Shown here piece after piece: positions 52,416 through 61,339 of a stretch of 64,000 nt of DNA. Under the pieces are notes generated by a model. It made no database searches, was not told the DNA's origin, and was given only the letters and a program-made list of their open reading frames with translations. The DNA lies in assembly GCA_963704535.1 (NCBI GenBank), contig OY969916.1, positions 6,944,001 to 7,008,000 on the forward strand, given 5' to 3'. Numbering within the stretch: position 1 is the first letter of the stretch; each line of letters opens with the position of its first letter. Origin of the DNA: G963704535 sp963704535 (GTDB lineage Bacteria; Chloroflexota; Chloroflexia; Chloroflexales; Roseiflexaceae). Made by a program: the position numbers and the translations under genes.

Positions 52416-53744
52416 ATGACCATACAAGAAAAGGTCTACTTTCTGCGCCAGTTTCAGCGCGAGGTGGGTAGCATCGGCGCGCTGCTGCCCACCTCGCGCC
52501 ACGCGGCCCGCGCCATGGCCTCGGAGTGTACACGCCGCGCCGGCCCCAAGACGATCCTAGAGGTCGGCCCCGGCACCGGCGCGATCACCGCCGCGATCGT
52601 TGAGGGTATGGGGCCGGAGGACCGGCTGGTGCTGTGTGAGCTGAACGCCGATTTTATCGCCTTTCTGCGCCGGCGCTTCGAGACCGAGCCGGCCTTCCGG
52701 CGGGTGCGCGACCAGGTGACGCTGCTGGAAATGGACGTGACCCGGCTCGATCGCGGCCAGCGCTTCGACTGCATTATCTCGGCGGTTCCGTTCAACAATC
52801 TCCCGCCTGAGGTGGTCGAGGCGATCTTCGAGTGCTACCGCGAGATCTTGAAGCTTGACGGCGTGCTGACCTATATCGAGTATGCCTACCTGAGCGCGAT
52901 CAAACAGAGCCTGCTGCGGGGCCAGGCGCTCCAGCAGATCGAGCGGACCAGCCAGGTGATCGAGCCGTACCTGCGGCGCTACCAGTTCCGGTGCGATCTT
53001 GTCGTGCGTAACGTCCCGCCGGCCTGGGTGCGCCACCTGCGCTTCGGTGATCCGCCGGCCGGCGCGGCGCTCAAGCTGGCGCCGCTTGAGCACACCCGGC
53101 GCATTGCGATCGGCCCGCGTGCCGGGCTCTCGACCGAGGCCGTGCCCTGGCTGCTGGGGCTGCTGCTCGCCGCTCTGCTGTTGCCGGCGCGCGGGGCGCG
53201 GGCGCTGCTGGGTTTGCTGGCCGCCGCAATCGCGGCCTTCTTTCGCGACCCGCCCCGCCCCGTCGTCGCCAACCCGGATGTGGCCTACGCCGCCTGCGAT
53301 GGCCGGGTGCTGTCGGTCGAGCGGGTGCGCGACGAGCGCTTTGGCGAGGAGGAGTGGCTGCGGATCGCGGTGTTTCTCTCGCTCGCGAACGTGCATATCA
53401 ACCGCAGCCCGCTGGCCGGCAAAGTGCTGCGGATCGTCTACGAGCCGGGTGGCTACGCCGCAGCCAACTCGCCGGCCGCCGAGCGCAACAACGCCGTGTA
53501 TACACTGATCGAGACGGTCAACGGCCCATGCGTGGTGGCCCAACGGGCAGGGCTGGTGGCGCGACGGATCGTCAACTGGAGCCACCCCGGCGAGCTGCTG
53601 GCCCAGGGCGACCGCTACGGCCTGATCCGCTTCGGGTCGCGCACCGATGTCTACGTGCCGGCCGGTCGCTTCGAGGCGCTGGTGGCGGCGGGAGATCGAG
53701 TGTGGGGCGGCGAGACGATCATCGCACGCGCCCAGCAGAACTGA
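52416..53744 (+). CDS. Phospholipid N-methyltransferase–phosphatidylserine decarboxylase fusion
   Basis: One 442-residue protein with two lipid enzymes. Residues ~1–210 are a SAM methyltransferase of the PmtA/KsgA-like group (GSIGALLPTSRHAARAMA, motif I ILEVGPGTGAITAAIVEG, ISAVPFNNLPPEVV). Residues ~225–442 are a PS-decarboxylase of the short archaetidylserine type: two membrane helices (LLGLLLAALLLP...), FFRDPPRPV, NVHINRSPLAG and the pyruvoyl cleavage site RFGSRTDVYVP (Ser ~407). A single ATG at 52416 serves both, with ACGAGGAG before it. It would convert PS to PE and PE toward N-methylated lipids. Since PSD cleaves itself at GS, the methyltransferase would stay on the beta chain. PssA lies directly downstream, convergent. 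Confidence 0.9.
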   Translation: MTIQEKVYFLRQFQREVGSIGALLPTSRHAARAMASECTRRAGPKTILEVGPGTGAITAAIVEGMGPEDRLVLCELNADFIAFLRRRFETEPAFRRVRDQVTLLEMDVTRLDRGQRFDCIISAVPFNNLPPEVVEAIFECYREILKLDGVLTYIEYAYLSAIKQSLLRGQALQQIERTSQVIEPYLRRYQFRCDLVVRNVPPAWVRHLRFGDPPAGAALKLAPLEHTRRIAIGPRAGLSTEAVPWLLGLLLAALLLPARGARALLGLLAAAIAAFFRDPPRPVVANPDVAYAACDGRVLSVERVRDERFGEEEWLRIAVFLSLANVHINRSPLAGKVLRIVYEPGGYAAANSPAAERNNAVYTLIETVNGPCVVAQRAGLVARRIVNWSHPGELLAQGDRYGLIRFGSRTDVYVPAGRFEALVAAGDRVWGGETIIARAQQN

Positions 53745-53806
53745 AGATAGAGGATGGAGGATGGAAGATAGCCCCGCAAGGCGCCATCCTCCATCCTCTA
53801 TCCTCG
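53742..53806. repeat. GGATGGAGGATAGA inverted repeat
   Basis: AGATAGAGGATGGAGGATGG then GCCATCCTCCATCCTCTATC between the convergent fusion gene and pssA. Confidence 0.8.
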
Positions 53807-54568
53807 GCGCTGGTAGGCCCAGACCGCCGGCCCCAGGCAGATGTAGCAGGCCGACAGCACCCAGATGGCGGCGTGCGGGCTCAGGCATGCGCCAAGCGCG
53901 GCGCCAGCCCAGAACCAGGCCGGGCAGCGGCGCAGCAGCAGCGCCAGCTTCGGGTAGGGCAGGGTGGTGACCATCAGCACCGCCAGCAGACCCACCAGCC
54001 CGACGACCTCGTGCGGGCCGGGCGGCGGGGCGGCCAGGTAGAGCGCGGCCAGCACGGCGGCGCCGCCGGTCGTCGGCATCCCCTGGAAGTAGCCGCTGCG
54101 CTGAACGGTCGAGTTGAAGCGCGCCAGGCGGATAGCGCCCGAGAGCGCGTAGAGGCCGCAGACGCCGACGAGCAGGAGAAACGGCGTCGTCGCCCTAGCC
54201 CAGTAGTAGGCCAGCGCGACGCTGGCGATACTAAACGAGGTCATATCGGCCAGCGAGTTGAGCTGGGCGCCGAACTCGGTGGTGACGTTCCAGCGCCGCG
54301 CCAGCGAGCCGTCGCAGGTGTCGAGCAGCACGCACAGCAGCAGCCCCCACGCGGCCAGCACGGTCTGGCCGTTGCCCGCAGCGATCAGCGAGAGCACGCC
54401 GACGAGCAGGTTGAAGCTGGTAAAGCTGTTGACGATCACGAAACCGGCCCGAAACGATATGGTCATTCCGCCTGGAAAGGCGAATTTTTTTGAATGATTC
54501 CCTAATGCTTCCGGTGGGGTGGCAAGACCTGCGCGGGTTGACGAGGGGTCCGGGCGAGTTTCGTCCAT
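53798..54568 (-). CDS. pssA: CDP-diacylglycerol–serine O-phosphatidyltransferase
   Basis: Makes phosphatidylserine from CDP-diacylglycerol and serine. 256 residues, about seven membrane helices, ATG at 54568 after AAGGAGG. The CDP-alcohol phosphotransferase motif is LDTCDGSLARRWNV...EFGAQLNSLAD. In DGx2ARx8Gx3Dx3D the third Asp is replaced by Asn (Gx3N), which I note without knowing how common this is in the family. Neighbouring the methyltransferase–PSD fusion, it completes a CDP-DAG to PE (and methylated PE) route within 2.2 kb. Confidence 0.9.
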   Translation of the reverse strand: MDETRPDPSSTRAGLATPPEALGNHSKKFAFPGGMTISFRAGFVIVNSFTSFNLLVGVLSLIAAGNGQTVLAAWGLLLCVLLDTCDGSLARRWNVTTEFGAQLNSLADMTSFSIASVALAYYWARATTPFLLLVGVCGLYALSGAIRLARFNSTVQRSGYFQGMPTTGGAAVLAALYLAAPPPGPHEVVGLVGLLAVLMVTTLPYPKLALLLRRCPAWFWAGAALGACLSPHAAIWVLSACYICLGPAVWAYQRRG

Positions 54569-54667
54569 GGAGCCTCCTTAACGTTTCTTCAACCGGGCGC
54601 CATTATAGCATGACTTTGGGGAGCATTGTTGCACATGGTGCAACAGCGGCGGGTCAGTATGGGGAAG

Positions 54668-55264
54668 TCACGTGCTTGCCGGGGCATCCGCGTCGTAGCT
54701 GCGCCGGTAGAGGTGCGCGCGAACCCGGTCGATCAGGACCTCATCCTGGCGAACCCAACCCCAGTTCGGGCGCAGCGATGGCCGTTTATGCGGGGTGATC
54801 ACGACGAGCGTGCCGGCGATCAGGTTTAGCTGCTGGGCGAGCGGCGGGAGCCACGACTCCTGGACTAGGTGCAGGGCGAAGCTGCACACGATCAGGCTGT
54901 AGCGGCGGCCCAGCAACGCTCCCCCGGCGATCTGCTCGAACGTGTAGGGCTGGGCGTATTTGCCGGTACGCTCGAAATAGGCTTGGGCGGTGTACGGGTC
55001 GATGCCGTCGATCGTATGCCCGCCGAGTTCCTGGAGCGCCAGCGTCGCTTCGCCGCTCCCACAAGCCAGATCCAGGACATTACGCAGATCGAGATTCCAC
55101 ATATGAACCACGCGCCGCAAGATCTGGCGAACGGTATACTCGTGGGGATTGCGATAGGTCGCGCCGAAACGCTCGTAGAAGCCGCGGACGCCGTACCGCT
55201 CATAGCTGCTTCTGAGCGCATCCGGCTCGCCGTCGTGATCGTCGGGGGCTTGCTTTTTCATCAT
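54668..55264 (-). CDS. SAM-dependent methyltransferase
   Basis: A 198-residue class I methyltransferase. Motif I is VLDLACGSGEATLALQ, with GGHTIDGIDPYTAQ as the acidic loop and SLIVCSFALHLV as motif IV. The N-terminus (YERYGVRGFYERFGATYRNPHE) is conserved-looking. The substrate is unknown. Starts MMKK at 55264 with a weak ribosome site; a second Met is next. Confidence 0.85.
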   Translation of the reverse strand: MMKKQAPDDHDGEPDALRSSYERYGVRGFYERFGATYRNPHEYTVRQILRRVVHMWNLDLRNVLDLACGSGEATLALQELGGHTIDGIDPYTAQAYFERTGKYAQPYTFEQIAGGALLGRRYSLIVCSFALHLVQESWLPPLAQQLNLIAGTLVVITPHKRPSLRPNWGWVRQDEVLIDRVRAHLYRRSYDADAPAST

Positions 55265-55267
55265 TTA

Positions 55268-55340
55268 CTGTTCTGGAAAAGAGAGGGTTTAAGGGGCCGC
55301 CCCTCAGTCTCCCCATCCACATCGTAAACTAGTAAAGCCA
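55268..55340 (-). repeat. Long copy of the GC-rich palindromic element, partial
   Basis: Complement of the family consensus: TTTACGATGTGGATGGGGAG, ACTGAGGGGCGGCCCCTTAA, then TCTTTTCCAGAAC. Confidence 0.75.
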
Positions 55341-55461
55341 GATTGACTTTTCGCTAAAAAAACTTATACTACTGGCTACATCCACCCCTACTATACAACT
55401 CATATCTCCAGCCGTACAGGCTGGGTGCAAGCTATCGCACGTTCGATCTGGGTTGGGTGAT

Positions 55462-55499
55462 GTGATTTGGAGGGTGGCCCCTCCAAGCCTCCCCTTTCT
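55462..55499. repeat. GC-rich palindromic repeat, short copy
   Basis: ATTTGGAGGGTGGCCCCTCC, AAGCCTCCCC just before the phosphoesterase gene. Confidence 0.65.
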
Positions 55500-55538
55500 C
55501 GGAACGAATCTGCGCTGCGCTGTACTAAGGAGGCCCCG

Positions 55539-56483
55539 TTGACACGCCTCTTTTTCGCCACTGATATCCATGGCTCCGAGATCTGCTGGAAAAAGTTCCT
55601 GAATGCTGGCAAATTTTACGGCGTCGACGTGCTGGTGTTGGGCGGCGACATGACCGGCAAGGCGCTAGTGCCGATCACGGCGCGGCCCGACGGCTCCTAC
55701 AAAGCGACCCTGCTCCAGCAGCAGTTCGTCCTGAGCAACGAGGCCGATGTCCGCGACTTCGAGCGGCGCGTGGGCAGCCGCGGCTACTATCCCTTCCGCG
55801 TGACGCCCGAGCAGCTCGCGCTCTTCGAGGCCGATCCAGCCAAGGTCGACGTGTTCTTTCACGAGCAGATTCTGAAGGTCGTAGAGCAGTGGATGGCGCT
55901 GGCCGATCAGCGGCTGGAGGGCTCCGGCCTGCGCTGCTACGTGAGTCCCGGCAACGATGACTCGTTCGAGATCGATGAGGTCATCCGCCGCTCGCGCCAC
56001 GTCCAGTTGGCCGAGGGGCGGCAGGTCGAGCTGGGCGACGGGTTCACGATGGTCTCGACCGGCTGGTCGAACGTGACGCCATGGAAGACCTTTCGGGAGT
56101 GCTCGGAGGAAGAGATGGCGGCCAAGATCGCCGCGATGATCCCGCCGGGCGCCGACATGCGCCGCATGGTCTTCAACTTCCACTGCCCGCCCTACGGCTC
56201 GAACCTGGACGAGGCCCCGCAGATCGACGCCGACCTGAACGTCAAGGACGCCGGGCGGTCGCTGGTCCCGGTGGGCAGCACGGCGGTGCGCGACGCGATC
56301 CTGAAGCACCAGCCGCTGCTGTCGCTGCACGGCCACATCCACGAGGGCAAGGGCACGGCGAGGCTGGGGAAGACGCTGGCGATCAACGCCGGGAGCCTGT
56401 ACGAGCAGGGCGTGCTGCAAGGGGCGGTGGTCGAGTTGGACCAGCGTAAGGGCGTTCGCAGCTACACGCTGACGACGGGATGA
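55539..56483 (+). CDS. Calcineurin-type metallophosphoesterase
   Basis: A 314-residue protein from TTG 55539, placed 5 bases after AAGGAGG. Metal-binding motifs are FATDIHGSE (D-x-H), VLGGDMTG (GD), SPGNDDSF (GND), FNFHCPPY and LHGHIHEGKG (GHxH). The order and spacing suit a class III metallophosphoesterase. Substrate unknown; a ~45-residue insert after the GD motif (ARPDGSYKATLLQQQFVL...) sets it apart from typical YfcE/MPP proteins. Confidence 0.88.
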   Translation: MTRLFFATDIHGSEICWKKFLNAGKFYGVDVLVLGGDMTGKALVPITARPDGSYKATLLQQQFVLSNEADVRDFERRVGSRGYYPFRVTPEQLALFEADPAKVDVFFHEQILKVVEQWMALADQRLEGSGLRCYVSPGNDDSFEIDEVIRRSRHVQLAEGRQVELGDGFTMVSTGWSNVTPWKTFRECSEEEMAAKIAAMIPPGADMRRMVFNFHCPPYGSNLDEAPQIDADLNVKDAGRSLVPVGSTAVRDAILKHQPLLSLHGHIHEGKGTARLGKTLAINAGSLYEQGVLQGAVVELDQRKGVRSYTLTTG

Positions 56484-56690
56484 CAAGATGACAAGATGAC
56501 AAGGTGAAGGGGTGAAGGGGAGGATGGAGCCAGGGCCCGTAAGGGCGAACCTCGTGTTCGCCCCCCACCGAACCTAGAAGAACCGAGAACCTGTAGGGCA
56601 AGCCCTCCGTGGCTGCCCGCACGCCACGCAACACGCAACACGATGAGCGGATAAGGAGTGGATTCACGTTTCACGCATCACGTTTCACGT
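56482..56690. repeat. Composite repeat cassette
   Basis: GATGACAA units (56482–56507), GGGGAGGATGGAGCCAGGGC, a GGGCGAACCTCGTGTTCGCCC palindrome region, CCTGTAGGGCAAGCCCTCCG, ACGCAACAC units, then TTTCACGCATCACGTTTCAC. Same modular order as 28331–28610. Confidence 0.85.
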
Positions 56691-56719
56691 CAATCACAAA
56701 TCGTTGAAAGGAGATGGTC

Positions 56720-58429
56720 ATGAGCGTAGGCGAGTCCGCGCGTCGGAGCCCGCGGGAGGCGACGTCCGCGAGTGAGGCCGAGTCCGCCTTATTCCTGCGC
56801 AAGGCGACTGGCCTGGTTCGCTCCTGGTCGGTGTTCGACGCCTTTATCTACGCGTTCTTCTCGATCAACCTGGTCACGCTGGGGCTGTACATCATCAGCC
56901 AGATGTGGTTCTTCGAGGGTGGGCTGATCCCGACGCTGGTGCTCAGCGCCGTGATCATTCTGGCCGAGATCGTGGTGTACGCCGGGCTGATCGCGGTGAT
57001 GCCGCGCGCCGGGGGCGATTATGTCTGGCAGAGCCGCATCTTGGGCGGCGGAGTCGGCTTTGTGCTGGCCGTCACCGGCTGGTGGTTCATCCTCTGGCTG
57101 TGGACGCCGATCTATGCCGATATGCTGCGCCAGATCTTCTTTGTCCCGCTGCTAGCGGTGGTGGGAGCGCGCGACTTGTCGTTGTGGTTCAGCGGCGAGC
57201 CGGCGGCCTATTTCCTCGTCTGCGTGATCACGGTCGCGTTCGTGACCGCGATGATCGCCCTGGGGATGAAGACCTACGCCCGCGTGCAGAAGTTCTGCTT
57301 CTGGATCGGCAACGCCGGTCTGCTGATCGTTTGCCTGTTCCTACTGTTTGGGAGCCGGGAGTCGTTTAGGGCCGGCCTGGAGGCGAATGCCGGGCGGCTG
57401 TTCGGCACGGCGCCAGGCATCTACGACGCGACGATCGCCGCCGGGCAGGCCGCCGGGGCGATCACCCCGCTGATGGGCGGCTCGCTGATGGCTATTTTCC
57501 TGGCCATGCCCTACCTGGTGTTCTTCAACCTGTGGCCGAATTGGGGCGCGACGCTTTACGGCGAGGTCAAGGGCGCCGAGGACTTCAAGAAGAACTTCTT
57601 GGGCATGGCGCTGGCGCTGATCGTGACGACCCTGCTGGCGGTCGTGTTCTTTCTGCTGGTCGATAAGACGATCTCCTGGGACTTCCTGAACAACGCGAAT
57701 GCCGCCTACTGGAGTTACCGCTGGGGCTTCACGACCGACGCGCCGCCGTTCCCGGTCTGGCCCTACCCGGCGCTGCTGGCGATGTTCCTGACTGATAGCC
57801 CGATCCTACAGTTCGTCGTCCTGCTGGCGATGAGCATGTGGTTCTTCGGCTGGGCCGGCACGGTGTTCCTGTCCTCGACCCGCGTGATCTTCGCCGCCGC
57901 CTTTGATCGCCTGCTGCCGGAGGCAGTGGCCTCGGTCGATCCGCGCACCCGCACACCGATCTGGGCGCTGGCGCTGATGGTCGTGCCGGGGCTGATCGTC
58001 TCGGCGCTGTATGTCTGGAATGTCTTCAACTTCGCTAGCCTGACGCTAGCCTCGACGCTGGTGATCGCCGTGACATTCCTCGGCTCGACTATCGCCGCGA
58101 TCATCCTGCCGTATACCAAGCGGGAGATGTACGAGGCCTCGCCGATCGCGAGGTACCGGATCGCCGGGGTGCCGCTGATCACGGTCGCCGGGGTGATCTT
58201 CGCCGCGTTCCTGGTGTTCCTACTGTACCAGTGGCTGCTCGACCCGAACGCGCTCTACGGGATCGGCTGGAGCATCAACGAGAACGGCTACAAGAATACG
58301 ACATCGCTGATCTATATGGGCGCGATGTACCTGCTGGCGCTCGGCATCTATGTGGGCGCGCGGATCTACCGGCGCCGCTCCGAGGGCATTGACCTGGGGA
58401 TCATTTATAAGGAGATCCCGGTCGAGTAG
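56720..58429 (+). CDS. APC-family amino acid permease
   Basis: A 569-residue membrane transporter with about 12–14 helices; ATG at 56720 (or 56714), after GAAAGGAGA. Family features include the FDAFIYAFFSINLVTLGLY first helix, VMPRAGGDYVWQSRILGGGVGF (the APC GG-Y-x-W pattern) and FFGWAGTVFLSSTRVIFAAAFDRLLPEAVASV. Substrate cannot be read from the sequence; amino acids or amines are likely. A GGAGATT repeat follows the stop. Confidence 0.9.
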   Translation: MSVGESARRSPREATSASEAESALFLRKATGLVRSWSVFDAFIYAFFSINLVTLGLYIISQMWFFEGGLIPTLVLSAVIILAEIVVYAGLIAVMPRAGGDYVWQSRILGGGVGFVLAVTGWWFILWLWTPIYADMLRQIFFVPLLAVVGARDLSLWFSGEPAAYFLVCVITVAFVTAMIALGMKTYARVQKFCFWIGNAGLLIVCLFLLFGSRESFRAGLEANAGRLFGTAPGIYDATIAAGQAAGAITPLMGGSLMAIFLAMPYLVFFNLWPNWGATLYGEVKGAEDFKKNFLGMALALIVTTLLAVVFFLLVDKTISWDFLNNANAAYWSYRWGFTTDAPPFPVWPYPALLAMFLTDSPILQFVVLLAMSMWFFGWAGTVFLSSTRVIFAAAFDRLLPEAVASVDPRTRTPIWALALMVVPGLIVSALYVWNVFNFASLTLASTLVIAVTFLGSTIAAIILPYTKREMYEASPIARYRIAGVPLITVAGVIFAAFLVFLLYQWLLDPNALYGIGWSINENGYKNTTSLIYMGAMYLLALGIYVGARIYRRRSEGIDLGIIYKEIPVE

Positions 58430-58432
58430 GCT

Positions 58433-58500
58433 GTTGGAGATTGGAGATTGGAGATTAGAGATTGATCGAGGTGCCCCGATCTCTGATCTCCAATCTCCCA
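58433..58500. repeat. GGAGATT inverted repeat
   Basis: GGAGATTGGAGATTGGAGAT and ATCTCTGATCTCCAATCTCC after the permease gene. Confidence 0.85.
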
Positions 58501-59548
58501 TATATTGTCCTCTATATCGCCACAAAGAGCTTCTGCTTGCACAGAACCCACGACGATACGGCCCTCAACGACATGAGGGCCGTATCGTCGTGGGACCCCA
58601 GCCACTACTATGTACCCCTACCAGAGGTGAGCGAACCGCTAGGCGTCATACCATCTGGCATCGTTTATGGCCTCGCATGTGTCAACAATCGCGGTGTAAA
58701 CAGCGTCTTATAACGACTTCTGATAATACGAGGCGGCCTAAATCAACGCTTTTGTCGAAGTGTTGGCGGTAGCTTTGTAGTTTTGTGGTTATTTTGTAAT
58801 GAATGAAAGCATCTATTGCCCAGCACTTCTTTTAAGAAGATGATCATTCTGTCATAATAGATTCGCCCTGGTTTCTTATGGAAAGTTGGGTGGGATGCAG
58901 AGCGGGTAATCAGAGACATTACTAAATTGTCATAATTAACCATTCTTACGAGATATTAACTTGATCTTGGCAGGTCAAACTGCTATACTGGCTCGCAGAC
59001 GTATCCGCTGTAACCAGCCTATAACCATGGATGTTTGTCGCCGCCGAGTTCCTGCGGCAACATTTGACATCGCCACTCATCCACTGACGGTGATTGCCTG
59101 ATCGGTATGTTCTGGTAAGTGATGCAGCCTGGTGTCGTAGAGGGTGGTGGGGGGACAAGGCGGGGGCACATCTGAGCCAGACTACGACGATTGAGTGCGG
59201 CGTGGCAGCGGCATGGGGTGCGTTGCCAGGCCCATTTGATGATCTGTTGTCTCTGGCCGTGGGAGCGAACGGAACGCCTCATAGTCAAATGAAAGCGAGT
59301 GGGTGAGGAAGCTCGGGGGCGTCCCTCACCCGCTGACCGCGCACGACCCAGGACCGAAGCTTGCCGGCGTTCGGGGCCTTTGGATTCGTACGTAACAGCC
59401 GACTGTATTATATCGTACCGCTCTTCCTATTGGTTATGACTCCTGGTTAATCTTTTGTGAAGATGGGCTTTCGGGCTGATTTCGTTAATACAACGCACGA
59501 CTGCTGACTTTGTTACAGAAGATCGTCGAGGGTTTTTAAGGATGTATC
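58501..59548. other. About 1 kb intergenic region before the FAAL/PKS cluster
   Basis: I see no gene. A 21-bp hairpin lies near its left end. From about 58730 to 59000 the DNA is AT-rich, unlike its surroundings. Possible promoter elements lie at 59380–59500 (for example TGACTCCTGGTTAATC), but none is convincing. The size and AT content suit a regulatory region for a secondary-metabolite cluster. Confidence 0.45.
58547..58594. repeat. 21-bp perfect inverted repeat
   Basis: CCCACGACGATACGGCCCTC plus A (58547–58567), loop ACGACA, exact complement at 58574–58594. Not followed by a U tract, and unlike the other repeat families. Confidence 0.85.
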
Positions 59549-61336
59549 ATGATCAACGTAGAAGCGTCGCTTTCAGAATCCCCCTACGAAGTTGCCACGC
59601 TGGTAGATGTCTTGCGCTGGTGGGCGCTTCATCAGCCCGGCCGGTGCACCTTTACCTTTCTGGTCGACGGCGAATTTGAAGAGGTCCACCTGACCTACGC
59701 GGAGCTTGATCGGCAGGCCCGCGCGATCGGCGCTCAGTTGCAGCGCCGGGTTGCGCCCGGCGCGCGCGCCCTGCTGCTCTACCCACCGGGCCTTGAGTAT
59801 ATCGCCGGCTTTTTGGGGTGCCTATACGCCGGCGTGATCGCGGTCCCTGCCTACCCGCCCAACCCAACCCGGCTCAACCGGACCCTGCCGCGCCTCCAGA
59901 CTATGGTGGCGAATGCGGGTGCGACGGTCGCGCTCACCACCAGCCAGATCCTCTCCATGGCACCGCTGCTGTTCGAGCAGGCGCCTGACCTAAGGGCCAT
60001 GGAGTGGCTGGCCACCGACGCGATCGCCGGTGGCGCGGAGCAGGGCTGGCAACAGCCGGATGTGACCGGCGATACATTGGCGTTTCTTCAGTACACCTCC
60101 GGCTCCACCGGCACGCCCAAAGGGGTCATGCTCTCGCACGCGAATTTACTGCATAACTCGGTCCTGATCTCCCAGGCATTCAGTATTTCCAGCGATGATA
60201 CCGTCGTGATCTGGCTGCCGCCCTACCATGATATGGGCTTGATCGGCGGCATATTACAGCCATTATATAGAGGTATCCCCTGTGTGCTGATGTCGCCGGT
60301 GTCTTTTTTACAGCGCCCCCTGCGCTGGCTGCAAGCGATCTCACGCTACGGCGGGACGGTCAGCGGCGGCCCCAACTTCGCCTATGATCTGTGCGCGCGC
60401 CGGGCCACGCCTGAGCAGGTGGCGGCGCTCGACCTGAGCAAGTGGGAGCTGGCCTTTAGCGGCGCGGAGCCGGTTCGCCCGGAGACGCTGGAGCGCTTTG
60501 CGACGACCTTTGCTCCGTGCGGCTTCCGGCGCGAGGCGTTCTATCCGTGCTACGGCCTGGCCGAGGGCACGTTGATTGTGAGCGGCGGCTCGCGCGCGGT
60601 GGCGCCGCTGGCGCTGCCGGTCCAGGCCGCCGGGCTGGAGAGCGGCCAAGTTGCTGTGGCAGAGGCCGACGACGAGGGAGCGCGCACGCTGGTCAGTTGC
60701 GGCACGACGCTGGCCGATCAAACGATTGCGATTGTGGATACCGAAGCCCTGGCGCGCTGCCCGGTGGATCGGATCGGCGAGATCTGGGTCTCCGGTGGCA
60801 GCGTGGCCCAGGGCTACTGGGGGCGGCCCGAGGAGACCGGGCAGACCTTCCAAGCGCGCCTCGCGGATACCGGCGAAGGTCCATTCCTGCGCACGGGGGA
60901 CTTCGGGTTCATCAGCGGCGGCGAACTATTTGTAGCTGGCCGGCTCAAGGATCTGATCATCATCGATGGCCGGAATCACTACCCCCAGGATATCGAGCTG
61001 ACGGTTGAGCAGAGTCACCCGGCCCTGCGCTCCGGCTGTAGTGCCGCGTTCGCGATCGATGTCGGCGGCCAGGAGCGGTTGGTGGTGGTGGCCGAGGTCG
61101 AGCGCAATTTCCAATCGGCGCAGCGCCAGCGCAACGGGGCGACCAGCACGCAGGAGGACGTGAAGGCCGTCGCCGCCGCGATCCGGCAAGTGGTCGCCGA
61201 ACAGCATGACGTGCGCGTTCACGCGGTGTCTTTGCTCAAGACCGGCTACATCCCAAAGACATCGAGCGGAAAGATCCAGCGTCACGCATGCCGGGCAGGC
61301 TTCCTAGCCGGAACTTTAGAAGTCCTTGAGGGGTAG
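59549..61336 (+). CDS. Fatty acyl-AMP ligase (FAAL)
   Basis: A 595-residue adenylating enzyme that activates a fatty acid and passes it to an acyl carrier protein. Motifs: LQYTSGSTGTPKGVMLSHANL (P-loop, ~res 185–204), PPYHDMGLIGGI (typical of FAALs), YGLAEGTLIVSGG, LRTGDFGF and GRLKDLIIIDGRNHYPQDIE, with the C-terminal TGYIPKTSSGKIQR Lys. The FAAL-specific insertion and the HDMGLIGG sequence set it apart from CoA ligases. A 3-base gap separates it from a PKS starting with an ACP, so it loads that ACP. Confidence 0.94.
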   Translation: MINVEASLSESPYEVATLVDVLRWWALHQPGRCTFTFLVDGEFEEVHLTYAELDRQARAIGAQLQRRVAPGARALLLYPPGLEYIAGFLGCLYAGVIAVPAYPPNPTRLNRTLPRLQTMVANAGATVALTTSQILSMAPLLFEQAPDLRAMEWLATDAIAGGAEQGWQQPDVTGDTLAFLQYTSGSTGTPKGVMLSHANLLHNSVLISQAFSISSDDTVVIWLPPYHDMGLIGGILQPLYRGIPCVLMSPVSFLQRPLRWLQAISRYGGTVSGGPNFAYDLCARRATPEQVAALDLSKWELAFSGAEPVRPETLERFATTFAPCGFRREAFYPCYGLAEGTLIVSGGSRAVAPLALPVQAAGLESGQVAVAEADDEGARTLVSCGTTLADQTIAIVDTEALARCPVDRIGEIWVSGGSVAQGYWGRPEETGQTFQARLADTGEGPFLRTGDFGFISGGELFVAGRLKDLIIIDGRNHYPQDIELTVEQSHPALRSGCSAAFAIDVGGQERLVVVAEVERNFQSAQRQRNGATSTQEDVKAVAAAIRQVVAEQHDVRVHAVSLLKTGYIPKTSSGKIQRHACRAGFLAGTLEVLEG

Positions 61337-61339
61337 TGC

